From contig NZ_SKBR01000001.1 in NCBI RefSeq assembly GCF_013450295.1, forward strand, positions 2,357,001-2,421,000: a stretch of 64,000 bases of DNA. Direction: 5' to 3'. Each line of letters starts with the position of its first letter. Position 1 is the stretch's first letter. This DNA is from Streptomyces sp. AJS327. GTDB taxonomy: Bacteria; Actinomycetota; Actinomycetes; Streptomycetales; Streptomycetaceae. Under the pieces are notes generated by a model. The model worked only from the letters and a program-made list of their open reading frames with translations. It made no database searches and was not told the origin of the DNA. The translations under genes and the position numbers were made by a program. Positions 17,710-25,756 of the stretch are shown here, piece by piece.

Positions 17710-18894
17710 TCAGGCGGCGTGCCGTGGCAGCCGGCCGCGGAGCCGCATGGCCTCGCGCACCCGGTCCTGGGCGAGCGCGAGCGCGGCCTCGTGCGGGGTG
17801 GTGCCCCGCTGGAGCGCCTCCTCCAGCACCCGGACCGTGTTGGCCCGCAGCTTCTCGGAGACCGAGCCGAGTATCCGCTCGGGATCCGGGCGGAAGGCGG
17901 AGTAGCGCGCGTCCATCGCGAACGCGGCGGCCACGACCCCGCCCGCGTTGGCGATGAAGTCGGGGACGACCAGGACGTCCCGCTCCGCGAGGATCGCCCT
18001 GGCGGCCGGGGTGGTCGGCAGGTTCGCGCCCTCGACGACGAGCGTGGCCGTGGTCCGCCGCGCGACCTCCTCGTCGATCGCGTCCTGCCGGGCGGCGGGC
18101 ACCAGCACGTCGGTGTCCACGGTGAGTTCGGCCCCGAGGGGCAGCCGCCGGGCGCCGTAGCGCAGCACACAGGCGTCGCCCACCTCGCGCCGCAGCTCGG
18201 TCAGGGCCCGGACGTCCAGGCCGTCCGGATCGTGCACCGCGCCCTCGCCGGTGGAGACGGCCACGACGACCGCGCCGAGTTCGGTCAGCCGGTTCGCCGC
18301 GGCGACCCCCACGGCACCGAAGCCCTGGAGGGTGACCCGGACCCCGCGCAGCCTGCGGCCCTGGCTCTCCATCGCCGCCTCGGCCGACTCCGCGAGACCG
18401 AAGCCGGTCACACCCAGCTCGTCGTAGGGCACTCCGCCCAGCGCGCTGGGCAGCCCGACCGCCGCGCCCCGGTCGCCGAGTTCGTCGCGGAGGATGGCCG
18501 CGTCCCTCTCGGTGAGACCCATGTCGAGCCCGAGGACGTACTCCCGGGGCACCTCGTTCGACAGGGCGCGGGCGAAGGCGCGCAGGACCGCCTCCTTGTC
18601 CGGCCCGGCCGGATCGCCGAGTATCCCGGCCTTGGCTCCGCCGTGGAACAGGTCGGTGGCGGCCCACTTCCAGGTCATCGTGCGGGCCAGCCGCGCCACC
18701 TCGTCCACGTCCAGGGTGGGGCTCATGCGCGTGCCCCCCTTGCCGCTGCCGCGGGCGGTGTTGTCCAGCACGAGCACTCCGCGCATTCCGGTACGGGAGT
18801 CGGAGACGCACACGATCTTCTCCGGGCCCCAGTCGTCCATCCGCGCCAGCAGTCCCTCGGCCACGTCAGCCCTCCGTCCAGTGGATGTCGCCAT
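17710..18894 (-). CDS. Glu/Leu/Phe/Val dehydrogenase family protein
   Basis: The protein has 394 residues, starting at ATG 18894. The family catalytic region reads GGAKAGI with the substrate-binding Lys (near 86), preceded by ARGSGKGGTRMSPTLD. The dinucleotide fold starts near 190 with LQGFGAVGVAAA. The later segments VVEGANLPTT and DFIANAGGVV are also family marks. It oxidatively deaminates an L-amino acid to the 2-oxo acid. The neighbouring 2-oxoadipate dioxygenase suggests that 2-aminoadipate or a related acid could be its substrate, but this is inference. The 222-bp gap to the next gene (17488-17709) shows no feature. A cluster of GCCTGA inverted half-sites lies just upstream. Confidence 0.85.
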   Translation of the reverse strand: MATSTGRRADVAEGLLARMDDWGPEKIVCVSDSRTGMRGVLVLDNTARGSGKGGTRMSPTLDVDEVARLARTMTWKWAATDLFHGGAKAGILGDPAGPDKEAVLRAFARALSNEVPREYVLGLDMGLTERDAAILRDELGDRGAAVGLPSALGGVPYDELGVTGFGLAESAEAAMESQGRRLRGVRVTLQGFGAVGVAAANRLTELGAVVVAVSTGEGAVHDPDGLDVRALTELRREVGDACVLRYGARRLPLGAELTVDTDVLVPAARQDAIDEEVARRTTATLVVEGANLPTTPAARAILAERDVLVVPDFIANAGGVVAAAFAMDARYSAFRPDPERILGSVSEKLRANTVRVLEEALQRGTTPHEAALALAQDRVREAMRLRGRLPRHAA

Positions 18895-18927
18895 CCACCG
18901 TCGCCGAGACGCGGCCCGCGCCCAAGG

Positions 18928-18955
18928 GCCTGAGGGGTCAGGCTCGGAGGCCTGA
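18928..18955. promoter_or_regulatory. Overlapping inverted repeats upstream of the amino acid dehydrogenase
   Basis: Three half-sites alternate: GCCTGA (18928-18933), TCAGGC (18938-18943) and GCCTGA (18950-18955). They form two perfect inverted repeats that share the middle arm, with spacers of 4 and 6 bases. They lie 34-61 bases before the start of the dehydrogenase gene on the minus strand, a normal operator position. Confidence 0.5.
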
Positions 18956-19047
18956 GCATCAGATCCACTAACGTGAACCGCCGCCGCAGACGGATCGCGT
19001 GGGAGGGAGCTTCCGGTGGAGAGCGGTGCCGCCCTCGCCGGACGGCA

Positions 19048-20226
19048 TCACGGTCTGTCGTATGGATCGGGGTGAACCAGGGTCCGGGCGGCTCCCAGAT
19101 ATCCGGCGAGCATGGCGCGCGCCGTGTCGCGGAGGTCGTCGTCGCCCGGCAGGAACGTGGGGGAGTGGAGCGGCTCGTCCGAACCGCTGCCCACGAACAG
19201 CATGGTGGCCGGTATTCGCTCGGAGAAGAACGAGAAGTCGTCCGCGCCGAGGGAGCGCAGCGTCGAGCAGCGGGTCAGGCCCTGCCCGGTGAGGTGCCCG
19301 GCGATCGCCTCGGCCAGCGCGGGATGGTTCTCCAGCACCGGTTCCCCGTGGACGAGTTCGACGTCCGCGCTACAGCCGTGGGCACGCGCCACGTGCTCGG
19401 CGACCTGCGCGACCCGCTCGTGCAGCAGCAGCCGGGTCCCGGTGGTGAGCGCGCGCAGCGTGCCGGTGGCGCGGGCCAGACCCGGCACCACGTTCGCGGC
19501 GGCGCCCGAGGCGAACGAGGAGACGCCCACCACGGCGGGCGCCATCGGGTCCACGTCCCGGCTGACGACGCTCTGGAGCGCGACGACGATCTCGGCCAGG
19601 GCCAGCAGCGGATCGCTGGTGAGGTGTGGGTAGGCGGCGTGCCCGGACGCCCCGTGGACGCGGATCTCGAACTCGTCGGAGGAGGCGTTGACGACGCCCG
19701 GCACGCAGGCGACCGTCCCGGCCGCCAGCGCGGGCTGTAGGTGCGCGCCGATCATCGCCGCACACCGCTCCGCCTCCAGCACCCCGTGCGCGACGATGTC
19801 CCGGGCGCCCGAGGGGTAGGTCTCCTCCCGGGGCTGGAGCACGACCAGCAGCGGCACCGGGAGGCCCGTGTCCGCGAGCGCCCGGGCCACGGCCACCAGC
19901 GCGGCCAGGTGGACGTCGTGTCCGCAGGCGTGCATCACGCCCGGGCGCTGAGAGGCCCAGGCCACCCCGGTGTCCTCGGTGACCGGCAGCGCGTCCAGCT
20001 CGCCCCGGATGCCGACGCAGGGCCCGGGCGGGCCCAGCCGGAGCACCGCCCCGGTCTCGGCCACCTTGACGGGTGCGGACGCCGCCGGAAGCGCCTCCAG
20101 GACGAGGTCCCGCGTCAGCGACTCCGCACCGGACAGGTCCGGTTCGGCGTGCAGCCGCCGCCGCAGCGCGCGGGCACCGTCCAGGTGGTGTTCGAGCGCC
20201 GCCCAGATCCGCTGGTCCTCAGTCAC
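19048..20226 (-). CDS. M20-family amidohydrolase (hippurate/acyl-amino acid hydrolase-like)
   Basis: The protein has 392 residues from GTG 20226, preferred because GGAG sits six bases before it; an in-frame ATG at 20244 is an alternative. The M20D peptidase signature is clear: MHACGHDVHLAAL (near 100-115), the QPREETYPSGARDIV block holding the catalytic Glu pair (near 137), and the dimerisation domain from about residue 180 (GASGHAAYPHLTSDPL). Such enzymes cleave N-acyl amino acids or amides using two metal ions. The start overlaps the stop of the upstream amidohydrolase gene by 8 bases, so it is the last gene of a three-gene operon with the glutamine-synthetase-like ligase. Confidence 0.86.
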   Translation of the reverse strand: MTEDQRIWAALEHHLDGARALRRRLHAEPDLSGAESLTRDLVLEALPAASAPVKVAETGAVLRLGPPGPCVGIRGELDALPVTEDTGVAWASQRPGVMHACGHDVHLAALVAVARALADTGLPVPLLVVLQPREETYPSGARDIVAHGVLEAERCAAMIGAHLQPALAAGTVACVPGVVNASSDEFEIRVHGASGHAAYPHLTSDPLLALAEIVVALQSVVSRDVDPMAPAVVGVSSFASGAAANVVPGLARATGTLRALTTGTRLLLHERVAQVAEHVARAHGCSADVELVHGEPVLENHPALAEAIAGHLTGQGLTRCSTLRSLGADDFSFFSERIPATMLFVGSGSDEPLHSPTFLPGDDDLRDTARAMLAGYLGAARTLVHPDPYDRP

Positions 20227-21361
20227 GATCGACTCCGTAGACACGCGCGGCGTTCTCCCGGCCGACCAGACGCGCGACGCGCAGCGCGTCGGCGGCCGCC
20301 CACTCGCCCTCGTCCACCCAGCGGGTCAGCGCCCGGGCCATGCCGCGGCGCCACAACCGGGCGCCCAGATAGTGCAGTTCCGGTGGGCCCCAGGCGTCCG
20401 AGGAATAGAGGATCTTCCCGAACGGGGCGAGTTCGAGCGACTCGGCGAGTACGGCCGGGGACGCCGCGCCGGTGTAGTTCACCGCCAGGCCGACGTCGAA
20501 ATAGACGTGCGGGAAGGCGTGCGCCAGGAAACCGGCGCTGCGCTGGAACGGATAGCAGTGCAGCAGCAGGACGTCGGAGCCGGAGCCCTCGACCGCCCGG
20601 AGCCAGCCGGACAGCAGCAGTGGATCGCACCGCTCCAGCGCGAGGTCCGGATCGCCGAACCCGACGTGCAGTTGGAGGGGGAGCCCGGTGTCCACCCCCG
20701 CCCACAGCGCCATGCGCAGCAGCACCGGATCGGTGACCCGGGCGGGCGCTCCGGCGTCCAGCTCGCCGAGCCACCGGCCGGCGGCCGCCGTGACCTCCCC
20801 GTCCGTGGGGCGCTTCGGGTCGAAGCCGAAGCCGTGCCGGTAGGCGATGATCGACTTGAGGCCACGGGCGTGGCGTACCGCCTCGCCGAGCGCCTCGGTG
20901 AAGCGGGCGCGCAGGTCCCCCGCCTCAGTCCCCGCCGCCACGCCCTCCAGCACCGACTCCAGCCGGACGATCTCGTGCGCGCGGCCGCCGGAGCGGTCCT
21001 CCAGCTCGGCCAGCGACAGCAGGCGGTCGGTGCCGAACCCGGTGTCCACGAGCCAGTGGTCGACACCGGCGGCGCGGAGCATCCGCTCCGTCAGCTCCCC
21101 GGGGGTGAGCGCCGACCGGGCCGCCCAGTACTCCTCCGGCGAGGCGTGCGCCGGGAGGCCGAGCAGCGGAGCGCAGTGGCGCCGGACGGCGAAACCGAGC
21201 TGTGAGTCGAAGGGGGTGACGTGTTCCGGCGGTGGCCGGTCGGACTCGGTGAGGAACCCCGCGAGGTCGGCCGCGGAGTCCGGGTGGGCACGCAGCGCCG
21301 AGTGGACGTGATGGTCGGTCAGGCGGAGTTCGGCCAGCTCCGCGGTGAGGTCAGTGGACAT
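20219..21361 (-). CDS. Amidohydrolase-2 family protein (FluG N-domain-like)
   Basis: The protein has 380 residues, an apparent metal-dependent TIM barrel of the amidohydrolase_2 group. The opening strand has DHHVHSAL (HxH pair near residue 17), a later strand has LPLQLHVGFGDP (His near 227), another DVLLLHCYP, and near the end LYSSDAWGPPEL contains the metal Asp. This resembles the N-terminal half of FluG/NodGS proteins, whose C-terminal half is a glutamine-synthetase-like domain. Here that partner is a separate gene overlapping by 11 bases at 21351-21361. The substrate is unknown; hydrolysis of a gamma-glutamyl or related amide is possible. Confidence 0.8.
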   Translation of the reverse strand: MSTDLTAELAELRLTDHHVHSALRAHPDSAADLAGFLTESDRPPPEHVTPFDSQLGFAVRRHCAPLLGLPAHASPEEYWAARSALTPGELTERMLRAAGVDHWLVDTGFGTDRLLSLAELEDRSGGRAHEIVRLESVLEGVAAGTEAGDLRARFTEALGEAVRHARGLKSIIAYRHGFGFDPKRPTDGEVTAAAGRWLGELDAGAPARVTDPVLLRMALWAGVDTGLPLQLHVGFGDPDLALERCDPLLLSGWLRAVEGSGSDVLLLHCYPFQRSAGFLAHAFPHVYFDVGLAVNYTGAASPAVLAESLELAPFGKILYSSDAWGPPELHYLGARLWRRGMARALTRWVDEGEWAAADALRVARLVGRENAARVYGVDRD

Positions 21362-22646
21362 CGGCGATCCTCGCGCACCGCTCCCGCGGGTCCAGCTCGG
21401 CGACCTCGGCCAACTCGGCGCGTTTGACCGCGAGATGGGTGTCGAGCAGGTCCGGGTGGAACCAGTCCGCGACCACCCGGTCCTTCTCCAGCTCCTGAAG
21501 CGCCTCCTCCAGCCCGGAGGGCAGCGACGGGACTCCGGCGAGGTCCTCCTCCGCGGTGTCCTCCGGCCACACCACGGGGGGCGCGTACTCCTCGGTGATA
21601 CCCCGCAGCCCGGCCCGGACGAGCACGCCGAGCGTGAGCCAGGGGTTGGCGGTGGCGTCGGTGGGGCGGAACTCCAGGTTGAACTGTTCCGCGGGGTCGC
21701 CGCCGCCGAGGGTGCTGGTCGGGCAGATCCGCAGCAGCGCCTCGCGGTTGCGTTCGGCCAGGAACACTCCGCCGGTGCTCCAGCGGTGGGGTGTGAGACG
21801 CAGGTAGGAGACAGGGCTGGGCGCGGTGACGCCGAGCAGGGCGCGGGCGTGCGCGAGGACCCCGGCCGCGAACCGCGCGCCCGGGGTGGAGAGCCGCCCG
21901 GGGCGCGCCGGGTCGTACAGCACGGGATCCCCGGTGGTGGCGTCCCGCAGCGACAGGTGCACGTGAACGCCGTTTCCGCTGCCGTCCGGATCGAGCAGCG
22001 GCGCGAAGGAGACCCGGCGCTGGTGGCGGCGGGCGAGATCGCGCACCACCTCCCGGAGGAGTACGGCGCGGTCCGCCGCCGCGAGCGCGGTGACCGGGCG
22101 CAGCGTGATCTCGAACTGGTCGGCGCCGTACTCGGGCAGCCAGGTCTCCGGCTCTAGCCCGGCGTCGGTGAGCAGCGCGACGAGTTCGTCGCCGAAGGGT
22201 TCGGCGCCGCGGTAGCGCCCGAAGGAGAAGGGCGCGGTGTCGGGCGGGCCGTCGAGGGTGAACTCGTGCTCGAAGGAGGCGACGATCTCGTAGCCGGTCG
22301 CGGCGCGGAAGTCCGCGAGGGCGGTGCGCGCGAAGGTCCGCGGGCAGCAGTGCCACGGGGAGCCGTCCGGCAGTACCTGGTCCGCCAGCACGAGACGGAC
22401 TCCGGGGTGGGTGGCCGAGGCGGGCAGGTCGAGCGCCGAGGCCGCGTCGGGCAGCAGCCGGAGGTCGCCCACGGAACCGAAGACGTTCGGCGCGATCTGC
22501 CCGAAGGCGGTGAGCGCCAGGTTGGCGGGCACCCACCCGACGCCCCGGCGCAGGGCCGCGTCGGCTCCGGCGTGGGGGACGGCGCGGCCACGGGTCTGCC
22601 CGGCGAGGTCGTTCGTGGCGACGAACAGTGCGGGGTCGGTGCTCAT
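21351..22646 (-). CDS. Glutamine synthetase-like gamma-glutamyl ligase (GlnA family, type I fold)
   Basis: The protein has 431 residues. ATG 22646 is chosen because GGAGAAGGTG lies just upstream. GS-fold motifs are present: EHEFTL (near 130), EYGADQFEITLRP (near 190), NGVHVHLSL (near 232), RLTPHRWSTGG and FNLEFRPTDATANPWL (near 330). The substrate-site sequence SYLRLTPHRW differs from the NSYKRL of true glutamine synthetase, so it is more likely to ligate glutamate, or another acid, to an amine than to ammonia. It leads the ligase, amidohydrolase and M20 operon. This suggests gamma-glutamylated intermediates that are later released by hydrolysis. Confidence 0.85.
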   Translation of the reverse strand: MSTDPALFVATNDLAGQTRGRAVPHAGADAALRRGVGWVPANLALTAFGQIAPNVFGSVGDLRLLPDAASALDLPASATHPGVRLVLADQVLPDGSPWHCCPRTFARTALADFRAATGYEIVASFEHEFTLDGPPDTAPFSFGRYRGAEPFGDELVALLTDAGLEPETWLPEYGADQFEITLRPVTALAAADRAVLLREVVRDLARRHQRRVSFAPLLDPDGSGNGVHVHLSLRDATTGDPVLYDPARPGRLSTPGARFAAGVLAHARALLGVTAPSPVSYLRLTPHRWSTGGVFLAERNREALLRICPTSTLGGGDPAEQFNLEFRPTDATANPWLTLGVLVRAGLRGITEEYAPPVVWPEDTAEEDLAGVPSLPSGLEEALQELEKDRVVADWFHPDLLDTHLAVKRAELAEVAELDPRERCARIADVH

Positions 22647-22740
22647 GTTCACCTTCTCCGGTCTTGGTGAGGGGTGCGCGCTCGCCCGCCCGGCGACGTT
22701 GCCCTGATCTCCCGGCGGTGTGTGACGCACGCTGAGCTGA

Positions 22741-22770
22741 TTGATACATGAGGTTTCAGAGAGTGGTCAA
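22741..22770 (-). promoter_or_regulatory. Probable promoter of the GS-like operon
   Basis: On the minus strand TTGACC (22770-22765), an 18-base spacer and TATCAA (22746-22741) lie about 95 bases before the ATG at 22646. The divergent gap (22647-22990, 344 bp) is unusually AT-rich for this genome and holds promoters for both directions; nothing else was recognised in it. Confidence 0.5.
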
Positions 22771-22865
22771 CACCCTCCTTCTGTAATACCTATTTCAGTC
22801 GGGGTGGGTCGTGGTGGTGCGCGCTCTGCCCGGCATCACCGTTACACGCGGGAGGAGGGAACCTA

Positions 22866-22894
22866 TTGCCGTAAGAGAAATTTCACTCTAGCGT
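22866..22894 (+). promoter_or_regulatory. Probable promoter of the MftD-like operon, near-palindrome in the spacer
   Basis: TTGCCG (22866-22871), a 17-base spacer and TAGCGT (22889-22894) form a promoter about 97 bases before ATG 22991. The spacer contains AGAGAAATTTCACT, a near-perfect palindrome around GAAATTTC. This position is typical of a repressor site. Confidence 0.55.
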
Positions 22895-22990
22895 GGCCGC
22901 ACTCGCCACCGAGGCGTGGCTCCGACGGCTCCGACGTGCGAAGGCGCGGTGCGCTCCCGCCGCACGCCTCGACCAACCGGAAGGAAGCCC

Positions 22991-24172
22991 ATGAGTAAGC
23001 GGATTCGCTTCAAGAATCTGGCCGAGGCGGAACGGCTCGCGCAGCGCAGGCTCCCCCGTGCCGTCTGGCTGGCGATCAAAGCGGGGAACGAGCAGGGCTG
23101 GACGCTCGACGAGAACATCCGGGTCTTCAACGAACTCGGCTTCGCGCCACGCGTCTTCGACCGCCCGACCAGCTTCGACACGCGTACCAGCGTCCTGGGT
23201 ACCGATGTGGACTTCCCCGTCATCGTCTCGCCCGTCGGCGCGCAGGCCATCCATCCGGACGGCGAGGCCGGCGCCGCCCGGGCGGCGGCCCGCGCGGGGA
23301 CGGCCATCGGGCTGAGCTCCTGGTCGGCGGACTCCGTGGCCGAGGTCGTGCGGGCCAACGCCAAGACCTTCTTCCAGCTCTACTGGGTGGGCGAGCGGGA
23401 CCAGGTGGAGGCCCGGGTCGAGGCCGCGCGCGAGGCGGGCGCCAGGGCGCTGATCGTCACCCTGGACTGGTCGCACACCCCGCGCCGGGACTGGGGCGTT
23501 CCGCCCGCACCGCCCCGCGACATGTCGCTGCGCACGATGGCGGAGCTGGCACCCGAGGCGCTCTCCCGGCCCGCCTGGTTCGCGAGCTACCTCTCCCGGG
23601 GCCGCATCCCCGCGCTCAAGGTGCCGAACCTCTTCGAACGGAGCGGCGCCGTGCCGTACTTCGGGAAGGCGTGGGGGGAGTTCGAGGCGACGCCACCGCC
23701 CACCTGGGAGGACGTGAAGTGGCTACGGGAACTGTGGGGCGGACCGCTCATGGTCAAGGGCATCAACACCATCACGGACGCCAAGCTGGCGGTCGACCTC
23801 GGGGCCGACGCGATCTCCCTGTCCAACCACGGCGGGAACAACATCGACGGCTCCCCGTCCCCGCTGCGCTACCTGCCGTCCGTGGTCGAGGCGGTCGGCG
23901 ACCAGGTGGACGTCATGGTGGACGGCGGTATCCGCCGTGGGTCCGACGTCGTCAAGGCGGTCGCCCTCGGCGCCAAGGCCGTGTTCGTGGGCCGGGCCTA
24001 CCTCTACGGCCTCGCGGTCGGTGGTGAGGACGGGGTCCACGAGGTGCTGCGGATCCTGCGGGACGGCATCAGGGAGACCCTCTACGGCATCGGCCACAGC
24101 CGGATAGACCAGGTGAGCCAGGACGACCTGCTGGTGCTCAACCGGGACTTCTTCGTCCCGCTGGCCCGGTGA
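22991..24172 (+). CDS. FMN-dependent alpha-hydroxy-acid oxidase family protein, MftD-like
   Basis: The protein has 393 residues, with AAGGAAG before the ATG. It is a TIM-barrel flavoprotein with the family's late motifs: MVKGI (flavin Lys, near 252), SNHGGNNIDGSPSP (catalytic His, near 278) and DGGIRRGSDVVKAVALGAKAVFVGRAYLYG (flavin phosphate loop, quoted in outline). Segments such as FNELGFAPRVF, SPVGAQAIHPDGE, DWSHTPRRDWG and ATPPPTWEDVKWLRELW closely resemble mycobacterial MftD (LldD1), which oxidatively deaminates a mycofactocin precursor, rather than lactate oxidases. No mycofactocin peptide, chaperone or radical-SAM gene is nearby. It is followed by a GMC oxidoreductase. The substrate here is unknown; an amine is suggested by context. 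Confidence 0.82.
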   Translation: MSKRIRFKNLAEAERLAQRRLPRAVWLAIKAGNEQGWTLDENIRVFNELGFAPRVFDRPTSFDTRTSVLGTDVDFPVIVSPVGAQAIHPDGEAGAARAAARAGTAIGLSSWSADSVAEVVRANAKTFFQLYWVGERDQVEARVEAAREAGARALIVTLDWSHTPRRDWGVPPAPPRDMSLRTMAELAPEALSRPAWFASYLSRGRIPALKVPNLFERSGAVPYFGKAWGEFEATPPPTWEDVKWLRELWGGPLMVKGINTITDAKLAVDLGADAISLSNHGGNNIDGSPSPLRYLPSVVEAVGDQVDVMVDGGIRRGSDVVKAVALGAKAVFVGRAYLYGLAVGGEDGVHEVLRILRDGIRETLYGIGHSRIDQVSQDDLLVLNRDFFVPLAR

Positions 24173-24234
24173 CCCCCGTGACACCGCAGCATCGGACCCC
24201 CTTCCCGCCCTCGGCCACCGCGTGGAGATGAACC

Positions 24235-25725
24235 ATGCCCCAGATCATCGTCGTGGGCGCCGGCAGCAGCGGCTGTGTCGTCGCCGCGCGGCTGAGCGAA
24301 CACCCTGACAACGAGGTCCTGTTGCTGGAGGCGGGCCCCGACCGGAGTGGCAGCGCCACCGCCCGGCAGCTGGCCTCCGTCAACTGGATCGACGCGATGC
24401 GCTCCCCGGAGGCGTTCGACCAGAACCTGCGGGCGACCCGGCTGGCCGGAGGCGAACCGCGCTTCTACCACCGGGGGCGCGGGCTCGGCGGCTCAGGCTC
24501 CGTCAACGCCATGCTGGCCCTTCCCGGACTGCCCCGCGACTACGACCGCTGGGCCGCGGAGTACGGCCTCGATCAGTGGGCCTGGCCGGCGCTCCGGAGC
24601 TGGTTCGACCGGCTCAAGCCGGACCTGGTGGCCTCCACGCGCGAGGAGTACACGCCGGTGGACCGGGCGCTGGCCGACGCGGCGGCCGCCCTCGGCCTCC
24701 CGGACGACGTGGACACCTTCACCTCGCCGGACGGCGGTGGCCCCCTCTGGCGTACCGCGGGAGCCACCGCGCGGCACTCCAGCCTGGAGTCGTACCTGGA
24801 GCCAGCCCGCTCCCGGCCCAACCTGACCGTGCGGACGGGCGGCAGGACCGACCGGCTGCTCGTGGAGGACGACACGGTCACCGGCGTCGTCCTCACCGAC
24901 GGTACGGTCCACACCGCCGACCAGGTCGTGCTGTGCGCCGGAGCCATCGAGACGCCCGCGATCCTGCTGCGCAGTGGCTGTCCGCGGCCGGGCGTCGGCA
25001 AGGGCCTCCAGGACCACCCGGCCGCCTCGGTCCTGCTGCGGCTGAAGCCGCCCCACGACCGAACGGACCCGGCGGCGCCGTGCATCGGCGCGGTGCTGCG
25101 CCTCTCCTCCAGCATGGAGAGCGGCGACATCCACATCCTTCCCATGCACGGGGCGCTGAGCGAGAGCACGCCCGCGCACCACGCGGTGCTGATGGCCGCC
25201 GTGATGACGGTGACCTCTACCGGAGAGGTGCGGCTCGACCCGCGGGACCCCACGGGCCCGCCCGTGATCGAACAGCGCATGCTGACGACGGAGCGTGACC
25301 GCGCAGTGATGCGGGAGGCCGTCGGCCAGGTCGAACGCGTCCTGCGGACCGGGCCGTTCGAGGACATCGTCGAGTCCGCCTTCCTCGACGCCACCGGCAC
25401 ACCGCTGTCCGCCCTGCGGGACGACGACGCCTACGCGGACTGGCTGGCCGCCTCGGTCGGCGACTACTTCCACGCCGTCGGCACCGCCCGGATGGGGCTG
25501 GCCGACGACCCGGGCGCCGTGGTGGACCAGTGGGGCCGGATCCACGGCTGGCGGCACGTCCGCGTCATGGACTGCTCGGTGATGCCCGAGGTGCCCGCCG
25601 CCAACACCCACCTGCCCGCGGTCATGGTCGCCGAGCGGATGAGCGCGGTCCTGGTGGCCGAGTTGGCGGGGCTGCCTGGACCACCCGGCCCCCACGCGCC
25701 CGGGCGCGGTGCTCCGCGCCAGTGA
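24235..25725 (+). CDS. GMC-family flavin oxidoreductase, MftG-like
   Basis: The protein has 496 residues. GGAG precedes ATG 24235. The FAD dinucleotide fold is at the N-terminus (VVGAGSSGCVVAARLSE), followed by the second flavin contact EAGPD, the GMC signature RGLGGSGSVNAML (near 82-94), the mid motif VVLCAGAIETPAILLRSG, and the C-terminal active site with FHAVGTARMG and the Asn/His region AANTHLPAVMVAERM. It is short for a GMC protein and resembles MftG, the electron-transfer partner of mycofactocin. It lies 62 bases after the MftD-like gene and 31 before an aminotransferase, probably in one operon. It may oxidise an alcohol or re-oxidise a cofactor. Confidence 0.8.
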   Translation: MPQIIVVGAGSSGCVVAARLSEHPDNEVLLLEAGPDRSGSATARQLASVNWIDAMRSPEAFDQNLRATRLAGGEPRFYHRGRGLGGSGSVNAMLALPGLPRDYDRWAAEYGLDQWAWPALRSWFDRLKPDLVASTREEYTPVDRALADAAAALGLPDDVDTFTSPDGGGPLWRTAGATARHSSLESYLEPARSRPNLTVRTGGRTDRLLVEDDTVTGVVLTDGTVHTADQVVLCAGAIETPAILLRSGCPRPGVGKGLQDHPAASVLLRLKPPHDRTDPAAPCIGAVLRLSSSMESGDIHILPMHGALSESTPAHHAVLMAAVMTVTSTGEVRLDPRDPTGPPVIEQRMLTTERDRAVMREAVGQVERVLRTGPFEDIVESAFLDATGTPLSALRDDDAYADWLAASVGDYFHAVGTARMGLADDPGAVVDQWGRIHGWRHVRVMDCSVMPEVPAANTHLPAVMVAERMSAVLVAELAGLPGPPGPHAPGRGAPRQ

Positions 25726-25756
25726 ACACCCACGGAACGACGAGAGAAGAGTGGCC

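Noticed and set aside
16180..18933. A 917-residue plus-strand open frame
   Set aside because: It is antisense to the 2-oxoadipate dioxygenase and amino acid dehydrogenase genes, with low-complexity Arg/Gly/Ala composition and no family resemblance.
22647..22990. Search for a mycofactocin precursor peptide gene (short frame ending in Val-Tyr) near the MftD-like gene
   Set aside because: No short frame with the required ending or a ribosome site is present in this or the neighbouring gaps.
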